From an uncultured Coriobacteriaceae bacterium (lineage in GTDB: Bacteria; Actinomycetota; Coriobacteriia; Coriobacteriales; UMGS124), in assembly GCA_900539345.1 (NCBI GenBank), contig UQBS01000036.1, positions 1 through 29,111 on the forward strand: a stretch of 29,111 nt of DNA, written 5' to 3'. The notes below the pieces were generated by a model. It had not been told where the DNA came from. It saw nothing but the letters and a program-made list of their open reading frames with translations, and did no database searches. The position numbers and the translations under genes are program-made. Of the stretch, positions 6,578-14,922 are shown in pieces (within the stretch, counting starts at the first letter, position 1; each line of letters opens with the position of its first letter).

Positions 6578-7894
6578 ATGGAAGAGCAGCTGAAGCAGAG
6601 CGCACCCGTCACGACCCACAGGGGCGTGCTTGCGGGACTAAGCGAGGACGAGCGCGCCCAGAAGATCGAAGAAGCAATCAGGTGCGAGTACGTCGAGGGT
6701 CTCGACGATGCAAAGGTGTCCTCGCTGGCTGACCAGGCCCAGGAAGGCCCCGTCGTCGCCACGCTTGCCGAGCAGCTTGAGGCTTTCACGCGCGACAAGC
6801 TTGTAGAGATGGCCAAGGACTACGACCTCAAGGGATACTCCAAGCTCAAGAAGCCCGAACTCGCCCAGGCCGTCGCCCAGGCATGCGGCGAGCAGGACGA
6901 AGACGCCGCCTTCACGCTCGTCTTCGCCTCCCCTGCCGAGTTCGGCACCGCACGCAAGGTGACCGAAGCCGGCGGCACCCTCACGCTGAGCGATGAGGAG
7001 GTCTCCCAGAGCAACTTCATGGAAGCCATGCCGCCTTATGTGTATGTCTTCAGGGGCGAAGGCGAGTTCACGATTCTGGTGCCCGAGGAGCTGCGCGCAA
7101 GCCTGCGGCGCCTGGACTGGGCGGCCGTCGAGGCTCGTCGCGCCGAGGTCGCACATGCCCAGCACACGGCCGAGGTCCTCACCGACTTCTGCGGCATCGT
7201 GAGCCTGCCCGACGCCTGGAAGCAGTATCGTGCCTGGTACAGCGAGGGTATGGGCCAGGAGAGCTTTGAGCGCGACGTGCTGAGCGGCGTGAGCATGGGC
7301 GACCTCAACTACGGCGTGTGGTTCCTGGGCGACGAGTGCTACCTCGTGCACTACCAGCTCGACGAGGCCCAGGTGAGCCCGGAGGACGAGCACGGTGCCG
7401 AGGAGCTCGAAGGATTCAAGAAGTACCTGGTGGGCCTGCACGAGAAGCGCGAGATGCCGACCCTGCCCGACGAGCTGCGCGAGATCGAAGCCATTGATTA
7501 CACGCTCGGCCAGCCCAGCGCCATTGCGCTGCGCAACTTCTTTGACGCGCACGTGCCCGACGACGAATCCGACCTGTACTACGCCGACCGCATCATGGAG
7601 AGCATCGCCGACCTCAACGGCAACCTCGTGAGCTTCGACGAGACGGTGCACGACCTCGACGAGGCCAACCTGGGCCTCACCGCAGAGGAGCGCGCCGAGA
7701 TGCTGCCGCTGCTGCGCGCGATGCTCGAGGACCTGCCCTACTGGGAGAACAACGGCTGGTCGAACAACCAGGTCCGCGCAAGCCAGGGTGCCCGCGCGTT
7801 CTACGACGAGAACGGCGAGCCGCTCAAGGTGGGTAGGAACGATCCGTGTCCTTGCGGCTCCGGCAAAAAATACAAGAAGTGTTGCGGCAAGTAA
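6578..7894 (+). CDS. SEC-C motif protein with Rho-N/SAP-like segment
   Basis: This is a 438-residue, acidic, soluble protein. The last 21 residues, starting VGRNDPCPCGSGKKY, form a textbook SEC-C zinc-binding motif, the same Cys-rich tail found on SecA. Residues about 71-101 (TRDKLVEMAKDYDLKGYSKL and on to ELAQAV) look like the SAP/Rho-N helical fold used for nucleic-acid binding. The roughly 300 residues between have no motif that I recognise. SEC-C tails generally mediate zinc-dependent protein or ribosome contacts, so a translation- or RNA-linked role is plausible but unproven. The ATG has AGGAG five bases upstream. It is transcribed alone, divergently from the leu operon. Confidence 0.8.
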   Translation: MEEQLKQSAPVTTHRGVLAGLSEDERAQKIEEAIRCEYVEGLDDAKVSSLADQAQEGPVVATLAEQLEAFTRDKLVEMAKDYDLKGYSKLKKPELAQAVAQACGEQDEDAAFTLVFASPAEFGTARKVTEAGGTLTLSDEEVSQSNFMEAMPPYVYVFRGEGEFTILVPEELRASLRRLDWAAVEARRAEVAHAQHTAEVLTDFCGIVSLPDAWKQYRAWYSEGMGQESFERDVLSGVSMGDLNYGVWFLGDECYLVHYQLDEAQVSPEDEHGAEELEGFKKYLVGLHEKREMPTLPDELREIEAIDYTLGQPSAIALRNFFDAHVPDDESDLYYADRIMESIADLNGNLVSFDETVHDLDEANLGLTAEERAEMLPLLRAMLEDLPYWENNGWSNNQVRASQGARAFYDENGEPLKVGRNDPCPCGSGKKYKKCCGK

Positions 7895-7906
7895 ATGATG
7901 CAGAAC

Positions 7907-8121
7907 CTGGCCTGCTGCGTTCTCGGGAGGCTCACGTACATCTAGTACGCATCGCCTCCCGACGCCTTGCAGGCCAGAACCTGCGTTTTGGTGGGCGGAA
8001 CCTGATGCGCTACGTTCCGCAAAGCCTTACGCGCGGTGCGCACCTTTGGTGTACATCTAGTACGCATCGCCTCCCGGCGCCTTGCGGACGAGAACCCGCG
8101 TTTGGTGGGATGCGGAACCTG
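7907..8121. repeat. Two copies of an imperfect palindromic intergenic repeat
   Basis: The 35-base segment at 7936-7970 recurs at 8051-8085 with one change, and similarity continues to 8004 and 8121. Each copy is centred on GTAC-ATCTA-GTAC. The first sits in a nested hairpin: CTGGCCTGC/GCAGGCCAG arms at 7907-7915 and 7969-7977, with inner GGGAGGC/GCCTCCC arms at 7925-7931 and 7954-7960. The second has TCCGCAA/TTGCGGA arms at 8016-8022 and 8082-8088. They resemble REP/MITE-like dispersed repeats and lie between convergent genes. No coding potential is seen. Confidence 0.7.
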
Positions 8122-8139
8122 CGGTTTTAAAGACGCATG

Positions 8140-8171
8140 AAAAAGGGCCTCGGGTGACCGGGGCCCTTTTT
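8140..8171. terminator. Bidirectional terminator between convergent genes
   Basis: AAAAAGGGCC (8140-8149) pairs with GGCCCTTTTT (8162-8171), and the stem can extend inward by CGG/CCG. It has T-runs in both directions. It can therefore end both the SEC-C transcript and the DUF1292/gat-side transcript. Confidence 0.9.
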
Positions 8172-8194
8172 GGTTCACGCTTTGCGGGGAGAGG

Positions 8195-8515
8195 TTACTC
8201 CTCGACGAAATCGAACTCGTCGGCGTACTGCTCCTTGAACATGTCGAACAGGGTGTTCAGCACTTCCTCGGAGTCGACGGAGACGTACTCCTCGTCGGGC
8301 TCGCCGTCCTCGTCGAAGGTGTCGAGCTTGTGGACCTTGAGGATGACAACCTCAGCCTCTTCGTCCTCCTCGACGGGAAGAAGCACGACGTACTCCTCGC
8401 CCTCGTAATCGAGCGTGTCGATGTACTCGAACTCGACGGCCTCACCCTCTGCCTCGAGGGTGATGATGTTGGAGTCGTCCTCGAGCTCGACGTCGTTGAG
8501 CTGCTCTTCGTCCAT
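8195..8515 (-). CDS. DUF1292 (YrzB-like) acidic small protein
   Basis: This is a 106-residue, strongly acidic protein: MDEEQLNDVELEDDSNIITL, then VEFEYIDTLDYEGEEYVVLLPVEE, then EAEVVILKV. The pattern of a beta-rich core with FEYIDTL and EYVVLLP identifies the DUF1292/UPF0473 family, widespread in Gram-positive bacteria and without an established function. The ATG at 8515 has AAAGGAA four bases upstream; longer starts lack this site. It follows gatB by about 100 bases in the same direction. TATGAT at 8579-8584 (minus strand) could be its own -10. The shared bidirectional terminator ends it. Confidence 0.85.
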   Translation of the reverse strand: MDEEQLNDVELEDDSNIITLEAEGEAVEFEYIDTLDYEGEEYVVLLPVEEDEEAEVVILKVHKLDTFDEDGEPDEEYVSVDSEEVLNTLFDMFKEQYADEFDFVEE

Positions 8516-8559
8516 GTCGGTTCCTTTCTGTAGGGCCCGCCGCAGGCGCGGCAATAGCC

Positions 8560-8603
8560 ATGGGGCACAGACGGTTGCATCATAGCGCAGCCGTGTACCC
8601 CAT
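8560..8603 (-). other. Imperfect inverted repeat after gatB
   Basis: ATGGGG-x-A-x-A with ACGG (from 8560) pairs with CCGT-x-T-x-CCCCAT (to 8603), forming an interrupted stem directly downstream of the gatB stop. There is no T-run, so it is not a typical terminator. It overlaps the possible -10 of the next gene. Its role is unknown. Confidence 0.35.
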
Positions 8604-8617
8604 AGTGGCGGCAACTG

Positions 8618-10159
8618 CTAATCCGCGAGCTTTGCGCAGAGGAGCTGGTTGAAAAGCTTGGGGTTACCCTTGCCCTTGCTCGCCTTCATGCACTGACCCA
8701 CAAGGAAGCCCACAACCTTGGTGTTGCCGCCCTTGTACTGGGCAACCTGGTCGGGGCAGTTGGCAATGACCTCGTCCACCACAGGCTCGAGGGCCGAGGT
8801 GTCGCTTACCTGGCGCATGCCGCGCTCGTCAACGATGTGCGCAGGGTCGTCGCCCGACTCGGCCATGAGCGCGAAGACCTCGCGGCCCTGGTTGGAGGAG
8901 ATGGCGTCGCTGGAGAGAAGCTCGGCCAGGCTCTTGATCTGAGCAGGGGTGATGGACGTGCTGGCGATGCTATGGCCCTCGGCGTTGAGGTAGCCCATGA
9001 GCTCGTTGAGGATGACGTTGGCCACCGACTGGGAGAGCTTGCCCTGCGTGCCGGCAACGGCCTCGTCAAAGAAGGCCGCAAGCTTGGGGTCACCGGCAAG
9101 CTGTGCCGCATCGGCACGCTTGAGACCGTACGCCTCGACGTAGCGGTCGCGACGCTGGTCGGGCAGCTCGGGCAGACGCGTGCGCACCTCTTCCACAAAC
9201 TCCTCGGACAGGTCAAACGGCACCATGTCGGGTTCAGGGAAGAGACGGTAGTCGTCAGCCGTCTCCTTCGTGCGCATAACGATGGTGCGGCGGGCATTCA
9301 CGTCCCAGTGACGGGTCTCCTGGTAGACGACGCCGCCCTCCTCGAGCACCTCGGCCTGGCGACGAATCTCATACTCGAGCGCGTCGTGAAGGTTCTTGAA
9401 CGAGTTGAGGTTCTTCATCTCGCAGCGCGTGCCGAACTTCTCCGTGCCACGACGACGCAGCGAGATGTTGCCGTCGCAGCGCATGGAGCCCGACTCCATG
9501 GAGCAATCGGAGATGCCGATGGTGAGGAAGATCTGGCGCAGCTTCTCCATGAAGAGGCGCGCCTCCTCAGGGCTGCGCAGGTCGGGCTCGGTCACAAGCT
9601 CGATGAGCGGCGTGCCGCAACGGTTGTAGTCGATGAGAGAGTGGTCCGCGCCGCCGATACGGCCCTCGGCTCCGCCGACGTGCACCATCTTGGCGGCGTC
9701 CTCCTCCATGTGGATGCGCGTGATGCCGATATGCGCGGTGTAGGAGCCATCCTTGGCACGCTCGACCTCGCCGTCGTCAAGGCGCTCCTTGGCACCGTTG
9801 GCACCGACCTCGACATCGAGCCAGCCACCCATGCAGAAGGCGACGGGGCCCTGCGTGGTCTGGAAGTTCTTGGCCATGTCAGGATAGAAATAGTTCTTAC
9901 GGTAGAACATAGAGTGCTTCATGATCTGGCAGTTGGTGGACAGACCAGCCAGAACGATGGACTGAATGGCCGCGCGGTTGGGCACGGGCAAAGCACCGGG
10001 CATGCCCAGGCACACAGGGCACACGTTGGTGTTGGGCTCGTCGTCGTGCGAAAGGCGGCAGCTGCAGAACATCTTGGTGTTGAGCGTGGTGAGCTCGGTG
10101 TGGATCTCGAGGCCGATGACCGGCTCCCAGTCCTTGAGAATGTCAGCGATGTCCCTCAT
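8618..10159 (-). CDS. gatB: Asp/Glu-tRNA amidotransferase subunit B
   Basis: GatB (513 aa) activates mischarged Glu-tRNA(Gln) or Asp-tRNA(Asn) with ATP so that ammonia from GatA can amidate it. The catalytic 'cradle' is marked by PVIGLEIHTELTTLNTKMFC, CPVCLGMPGALPVPN and FYRKNYFYPDMAKNFQTTQ. The C-terminal third is the helical plus YqeY-like tRNA-binding tail. An insert near VEVGANGAKERLDDGEVERA makes it longer than the usual 475-480 aa. Start ATG 10159 overlaps the gatA stop by one base (TAATG), with AAGGGGGAG ahead, so translation is coupled. It is the third gene of gatCAB. Confidence 0.97.
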   Translation of the reverse strand: MRDIADILKDWEPVIGLEIHTELTTLNTKMFCSCRLSHDDEPNTNVCPVCLGMPGALPVPNRAAIQSIVLAGLSTNCQIMKHSMFYRKNYFYPDMAKNFQTTQGPVAFCMGGWLDVEVGANGAKERLDDGEVERAKDGSYTAHIGITRIHMEEDAAKMVHVGGAEGRIGGADHSLIDYNRCGTPLIELVTEPDLRSPEEARLFMEKLRQIFLTIGISDCSMESGSMRCDGNISLRRRGTEKFGTRCEMKNLNSFKNLHDALEYEIRRQAEVLEEGGVVYQETRHWDVNARRTIVMRTKETADDYRLFPEPDMVPFDLSEEFVEEVRTRLPELPDQRRDRYVEAYGLKRADAAQLAGDPKLAAFFDEAVAGTQGKLSQSVANVILNELMGYLNAEGHSIASTSITPAQIKSLAELLSSDAISSNQGREVFALMAESGDDPAHIVDERGMRQVSDTSALEPVVDEVIANCPDQVAQYKGGNTKVVGFLVGQCMKASKGKGNPKLFNQLLCAKLAD

Positions 10160-11643
10160 TAGCGCTGCTCCCCCTTCGCAAAGTCCTTCGACACGGGCAA
10201 CTCCGGATAAAAGCCCTGAAGCGTTGCCGCGATGCGCAGGAGCTGATCGTCGGCGAAGGCAGGACCGATGAGCTGGGCGCCCACGGGACGGCCCGTCTCG
10301 CGGCCAAGACCCACAGGCACGCTCACGCCGCAATTGCCGGCGATGTTGAGCGGCACGGTGAACATGTCGGCCATGTACATCTGCGTGGGGTTGGACAGCT
10401 CGCCGAACTTGAAGGCCGTGAAGGGAGCCGAGGGCATGAGCACGGCGTCGACCTTCTGGAAGGCGTTCTTGTAGTCCTGCGTGATAAGGGCGCGCACCTG
10501 CTGGGCGGGGTAATAGTACTTGTCATACACACCCGAGGAGAGCAGGTAGGCACCGAGCATAATGCGGCGCTTGACCTCCGGGCCGAAGCCCTCAGCACGC
10601 GAGCGGGAGCTCATGTCGGCAAGGTCGCGCGGATCTGCGCACTGGTGTCCGTAGCGCACGCCGTCGAAACGCGCAAGGTTGGAGAAGGCCTCGCAGGGCG
10701 CAAGCACGTAATAGGCGCTGATGGCAGCGGCGGCGTTGGGCAGCTCGACCTCGACGAGCTCGGCACCGGCACTGGCAAGGTTCGCAGCAGCGGCCTCGAT
10801 TGCCTCGCTCACCTCGGCCGAGACGCCCTCGGCGTGCGTGAGCGAAGGAATGACGCCGATGCGCTTGCCGGCAACGCCATCGTGCAGGTGCGTGAGGAAG
10901 TCGGTGTTCCAGGGCTGCGAGGTGCAGTCGCGCAGGTCGCGGCCGGCCAGGGCGTTCATGGAGAGGGCCACGTCCTCGACGGTGCGGCCGAAAGGACCCA
11001 CCTGGTCAAGCGAGGAGCCGAAGGCCACGACGCCGTAGCGGCTCACCATGCCGTAGGTGGGCTTCATACCCACGACGCCACAGAAGGCGGCGGGCTGGCG
11101 AATGGATCCGCCCGTGTCCGAACCCAGGGTGACGGTCGTCATGCCGGCGGCGACGGCGGCAGCCGAACCGCCCGAGGAGCCGCCGGGCACGCAGCCCAGA
11201 TCGCGCGGGTTGCAGGTAGGACCAAAGGCGCTCGACTCGGTGGAGGAGCCAAAGGCAAACTCGTCCATGTTGGTCTTGCCCACAGGAATGCAGCCGGCGT
11301 CGAGCATGCGCTGCACAGCCGTGGCCGTAAACGCGGACTGGTAGTTCTCCAACATGCGCGAGGCGCAGGTGCAGTGCGTGCCCACGAGATGCATGTTGTC
11401 CTTGAAGGCGCAGGGAACGCCCGCCATGGGGGGCAGCTGCTCGCCCGCGGCGCGCTTGGCGTCGATGGCGTCGGCCGCCTGGAGGGCAAGCTCGCTGGAG
11501 ACCTCGAGGAAGGCGTGCACGTCGCCCTCGCGAGACTCGACGTTTGCAAGAGCGGCCTGTGCAACCTCGCGGGCGCTGAAATCGCCGGCGGCCACGCCGG
11601 CGGCGATCTGCGCGGCGCTCAGGGCATCGATGTCGAAAGCCAT
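10159..11643 (-). CDS. gatA: Asp/Glu-tRNA amidotransferase subunit A
   Basis: GatA (494 aa) is the glutaminase of the complex and an amidase-signature enzyme. The Ser-cisSer-Lys triad is visible as K81 (FKDN), S156 (in GGSSGGSAAAVAAG) and S180 (GSDTGGSIRQP). Each position is two residues later than in the well-studied staphylococcal GatA numbering (recalled). The start ATG overlaps the gatC stop as TAATG, repeating the gatA/gatB arrangement, which suggests tight stoichiometric coupling of the three subunits. The length is normal. Confidence 0.97.
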   Translation of the reverse strand: MAFDIDALSAAQIAAGVAAGDFSAREVAQAALANVESREGDVHAFLEVSSELALQAADAIDAKRAAGEQLPPMAGVPCAFKDNMHLVGTHCTCASRMLENYQSAFTATAVQRMLDAGCIPVGKTNMDEFAFGSSTESSAFGPTCNPRDLGCVPGGSSGGSAAAVAAGMTTVTLGSDTGGSIRQPAAFCGVVGMKPTYGMVSRYGVVAFGSSLDQVGPFGRTVEDVALSMNALAGRDLRDCTSQPWNTDFLTHLHDGVAGKRIGVIPSLTHAEGVSAEVSEAIEAAAANLASAGAELVEVELPNAAAAISAYYVLAPCEAFSNLARFDGVRYGHQCADPRDLADMSSRSRAEGFGPEVKRRIMLGAYLLSSGVYDKYYYPAQQVRALITQDYKNAFQKVDAVLMPSAPFTAFKFGELSNPTQMYMADMFTVPLNIAGNCGVSVPVGLGRETGRPVGAQLIGPAFADDQLLRIAATLQGFYPELPVSKDFAKGEQR

Positions 11644-11951
11644 TACGCGGCACCCCCGTCTCCAAGAATCGAGGGGACGCGGAAGAAGCGGCCCTCGGTC
11701 TGCCCAGCGTTCTCAAGTGCAACCTCGAGCGGCAGGCCCTGAGCCGGCACGTCATCGCGCATCACGTTGGACAAATCGCCGATGGGATGGAACACCGGCT
11801 CGACGCCCTCAAGGTCGTACGACCTGATGGTGTCGAGCACGTTGGTCACGGCGTCGTTCATATAGTCGGTCATCTCGACGAGTTCCTCGTCGGTCAAGGC
11901 GATGCGCGCATAGTCGGCTATGCCGCGCACGTCTTTCTGGCTTAGTGTCAT
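11643..11951 (-). CDS. gatC: Asp/Glu-tRNA amidotransferase subunit C
   Basis: GatC (102 aa) wraps around the GatA/GatB interface and stabilises the complex. Typical features are an N-terminal helix with VRGIADYARIALTDEEL, the Val-Glu-Pro loop in LEGVEPVFHP, and MRDDVPAQG followed by AGQTEGRFFRVPSIL at the end. The ATG at 11951 has GAGGAAAG upstream. It is the first gene of gatCAB. TAAAAT at 12000-12005 (minus strand) is a likely -10 box, although no clear -35 accompanies it. Possession of GatCAB implies indirect charging of Gln- and/or Asn-tRNA in this organism. Confidence 0.95.
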   Translation of the reverse strand: MTLSQKDVRGIADYARIALTDEELVEMTDYMNDAVTNVLDTIRSYDLEGVEPVFHPIGDLSNVMRDDVPAQGLPLEVALENAGQTEGRFFRVPSILGDGGAA

Positions 11952-12132
11952 GAGCTTTCCTCGATTGTCGAAAAAGTCAGACGGGCAGGTATGGGCAGCA
12001 TTTTAGTGGACTTATCGCACGGAGACGAGCAGGAACCGGCCCTGCCGCGAATGTTCACCAGGCGGCAACGTTGATGGGCGAGAATCGCGGACTTTCGCCA
12101 CCCGCACATGAGCGTCCACTCTCCCCGTATAC

Positions 12133-12173
12133 CAAAAAGACCCGGCGGGTACAGCTGGACTGCACCGGCCGGG
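12133..12173 (-). terminator. Terminator after mobA
   Basis: On the minus strand the arms CCCGGC (12168-12173) and GCCGGG (12141-12146) pair. Inner GGT/ACC and CAG/CTG pairs extend the stem around two symmetric mismatches, and TCTTTTTGG follows. It ends the membrane protein-mobA transcript before gatC. Confidence 0.75.
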
Positions 12174-12203
12174 CCTTGGTGGCTCTGGCGCATAGAGCGC
12201 GGG

Positions 12204-12890
12204 CTACTTGGCCTCGCCGCCGAAGATCCTCTCTTCAGCGCGGGCAAGCTCCTCGGGAGTGTTGCAGTTGGCAAAGCACCCGGCGTTGGCAACAGCGCGC
12301 ACCTCGTCCATAGAGAAGCGGCACAGGCGAAGTTCGGGATCGAGCACGACCGACTTCATGGAAGCACCGCCCTTGCGCGAGGCAGGCGACTCCTGTGCGG
12401 CCTTGATGTTACGACGAGCGCTTTCCAAGCAAGACAGGCGACGGTACACGGCGTGGAAGGGTTCGAAGCCCTTCGAGTCCTCGGGCACCACGACGTCGAA
12501 GTCGCCTTCTACTGCGCGAGCAAGCTCGGCGGCGAAAAGGGGCCCGCTCACGTCCATCATGTCGCAGGCACACACGGCGACGAAGTCGTTCTCGGCCGAG
12601 GCGAGCGCGGTATAGAGCCCCGTCATGGATCCGCGCACGTCGAGCAGGTCGCACACCACGTGGATCTTGGAGGCCTGCGGCATCTCCTCAAGGAAGCTCA
12701 AATCGTCCTTGCCATTAGTGGTAATGAGAATCTCATCGGCCACCTCGTCCACGCGCTCGACAAGCCTGCACAAAAGCGGCCTGCCGCCAAACGGAATCGT
12801 CGCCTTGGAGCGGCCCATGCGGCGGGACTCGCCGCCCGCTTGAATTGCAACGGTGAGCGCCGGCAGCGATTCCTTAGGCTTGAACGGCAT
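12204..12890 (-). CDS. mobA: Molybdenum cofactor guanylyltransferase
   Basis: This 228-residue protein transfers GMP from GTP to molybdopterin to make the (bis-)MGD cofactor. The nucleotide-binding N-terminus QAGGESRRMGRSKATIPFGG is the MobA/NTP-transferase signature, followed by the metal-binding Asp in VCACDMMDV and the late VVPEDSKGFEPFHAVY segment. ATG 12890 has GAGGAGGG five bases upstream. That places its start 17 bases inside the end of the upstream membrane-protein gene, so the two are co-transcribed. Its cofactor product is needed by molybdo/tungsto enzymes such as the formate dehydrogenase at the right end of this window. Confidence 0.88.
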   Translation of the reverse strand: MPFKPKESLPALTVAIQAGGESRRMGRSKATIPFGGRPLLCRLVERVDEVADEILITTNGKDDLSFLEEMPQASKIHVVCDLLDVRGSMTGLYTALASAENDFVAVCACDMMDVSGPLFAAELARAVEGDFDVVVPEDSKGFEPFHAVYRRLSCLESARRNIKAAQESPASRKGGASMKSVVLDPELRLCRFSMDEVRAVANAGCFANCNTPEELARAEERIFGGEAK

Positions 12891-14805
12891 CGGCGCCCTC
12901 CTCAGCAGACTGCGCGTCATCGGCCTGGACAGCCTCGTCGCCCTGGGCGGCGGAGTCGTCTTCGACCGTCTCGGAGCCAAGCGTGGCCACGGTGCGCACC
13001 GAAGCGCCCTCCTCCTGCATGTAGGTGAACTCGATGTCGTCGCCCACGCTGTACGTCACGATGGAGAGCAGGCCCGGCAGCGCGAAGTCGTACACCGCGT
13101 CGTCGCCCTTGAGCGTCACGTAGAAGTGCGAGTTGCCGTCGATGACAGCCTGCGCCATGGTGGCGATGGTGCCCTCGGCGGGCTCGCCGGGAGTGGCAAC
13201 AGCCGCGGCAGACTGGGCCTGGTCAGCCGTGAGGACGCCGTTGGAGGCGAGCATCTTCACGTACTCCTGCTGGCAGGCGGCAACGGTGTCGCCCACGGCC
13301 ACGTACTGGTAGCTCTCGATATTGACCATCGCGAACTTCTTGACGAGGCCCGCGCCGTCCTTAAGCGCCATAAAGTAGGTGGGCTGGCCCTCGATGTTGA
13401 GCAGCAGCGGGAACGTGGCGGTGTAGCGCAGGTTCTGGACCTGGCCCTCGGCCGACTGCATGGCGCTCTGCTCGGTGGCGCCGGCCATGGAGAAGTACGT
13501 GGCCTCGCCCGTGCGCTGGTTGGCGAGGATGAAGCCGACGATGGAGTTGTCAGCCGTGACGGAGCTCACGCCGGAGTACAGGTAGACGTCGTCGTTCTGG
13601 GCGATGTAGTTGTAGCCGAGGTTGCCGTCGGTGCCGGGAGTGGTCCTCACGACGCCCACCTGGCCGAGCACGGAGTTGAGCCAGCCGCCCGAGTACAGGC
13701 CGCGCCAGTTGAACTGCTCAACGATCAGGTCGCTGGGATAGGCACGGTCGACCCACTGGGGGCAGTCGGCAAGCTCGTAGTCCTCGGTCTCGCCGGTGCA
13801 GGCGTTGACGAGCACGACGTGCGAGATGGTTGTTCCCTCGAAGAGGCCCACGGTCTTCTTCTGCACAGGGAAGATCCACCAAGGGGTGCCGTCCTCATCG
13901 AGCTCGAAGGACTTCTCGTCGAACATGTACGTGGGGTACTTGAGCTGCACATAGCGGTCGATGTTGCGGGCAAGCGGCTCGCTCTCGCTGTAGAGAATGG
14001 GCTGCTCGAGCTTGACGACCTGAGCCTCCTGCGTGGTCATGTCGACGAGCACGTAGGCGGGAATGCCCTGCGAGCGGTTGATGAACCACTTAAAGAGGTC
14101 GGCATACACCAGCGGGCTCACACGCACGGGATGGCCCTGGTAGTTGATCTGACTGTAGATGTTGGAAATCTCGAACTGGCTCACGTACTCAGGGATGGAG
14201 CCCATGGCACGGTTGCCAAGCAGTTCGGCGGAATCCTTGTCGATGACGGGAATGGAGGAGTAATCGACCTCGGCGATGTCCTCGGCGAAGTTGCCGTCCT
14301 GCACATCAAGCACGCTGGCATAGCGAGCGGCGTTGCCCGGAATAATGGACCAGCCGGCGACAATGCCGATGAAGAAGATGGCGATGATTGCAGCGGGAAT
14401 CGCCGTCAAGCGGTGGAAGAGCTTGGCACGGTCCTTGTGCTTGATGGCGGCCACAAGCAGGGCAACGATGGCGACGATCGCCACAAGGATGATCCAGAAC
14501 CAAACTTCCTCGCGATGGATGTTGATGGAGGGGTGGAACCACCAATAGCAGCCCGCAAGAGCAACGAGCGCGACGACGGCGAGAATGATGAGGGCGCGCT
14601 TGCTCCATGAGGCGATGGCCTGGAGCGTGTCGTTGAGCTCTTCCTTGAAGCTCTTGTGCGGGCCGAAATCAGGCATGCCCTGATCGGGCGCGCCCTGACC
14701 TTCCTGGCCATCCGGGCCAGATTGACCGGCCTGGCCGTTGCCCCCCATAGGAATTCCGAACATGGCGCCAAAAATGCTGTTTGGGTCAAACGGTGACTGA
14801 CTCAT
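12874..14805 (-). CDS. Membrane protein of unknown function, large outer domain
   Basis: This is a 643-residue protein I do not recognise. Residues 1-50 are Gly/Gln/Pro-rich and probably cytoplasmic. Three membrane segments follow at about 71-90, 101-121 and 134-154. KR before the first and KHKDRAK after the second put the following roughly 490 residues outside the cell. This large part is rich in aromatic beta-type segments (for example PTYMFDEKSFELDEDGTPWW and YVAVGDTVAACQQEY) without a catalytic motif I can name. The last 30 or so residues are an Ala/Asp/Glu/Gln low-complexity tail. The ATG at 14805 has GGGGGAGG upstream. It overlaps mobA by 17 bases. A cell-envelope role is likely but unspecified. 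Confidence 0.75.
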   Translation of the reverse strand: MSQSPFDPNSIFGAMFGIPMGGNGQAGQSGPDGQEGQGAPDQGMPDFGPHKSFKEELNDTLQAIASWSKRALIILAVVALVALAGCYWWFHPSINIHREEVWFWIILVAIVAIVALLVAAIKHKDRAKLFHRLTAIPAAIIAIFFIGIVAGWSIIPGNAARYASVLDVQDGNFAEDIAEVDYSSIPVIDKDSAELLGNRAMGSIPEYVSQFEISNIYSQINYQGHPVRVSPLVYADLFKWFINRSQGIPAYVLVDMTTQEAQVVKLEQPILYSESEPLARNIDRYVQLKYPTYMFDEKSFELDEDGTPWWIFPVQKKTVGLFEGTTISHVVLVNACTGETEDYELADCPQWVDRAYPSDLIVEQFNWRGLYSGGWLNSVLGQVGVVRTTPGTDGNLGYNYIAQNDDVYLYSGVSSVTADNSIVGFILANQRTGEATYFSMAGATEQSAMQSAEGQVQNLRYTATFPLLLNIEGQPTYFMALKDGAGLVKKFAMVNIESYQYVAVGDTVAACQQEYVKMLASNGVLTADQAQSAAAVATPGEPAEGTIATMAQAVIDGNSHFYVTLKGDDAVYDFALPGLLSIVTYSVGDDIEFTYMQEEGASVRTVATLGSETVEDDSAAQGDEAVQADDAQSAEEGADAVQA

Positions 14806-14922
14806 AAGCCTCCCCCAGGTTGACTGCTAAGTGGGCAATCACTATACCGCAACGCGGCGGCTTGCGGGGGCAGGTTCTACCCCAAGAGGCCATATAGTCG
14901 GGGCAAAACCCAATGGCAAGAC

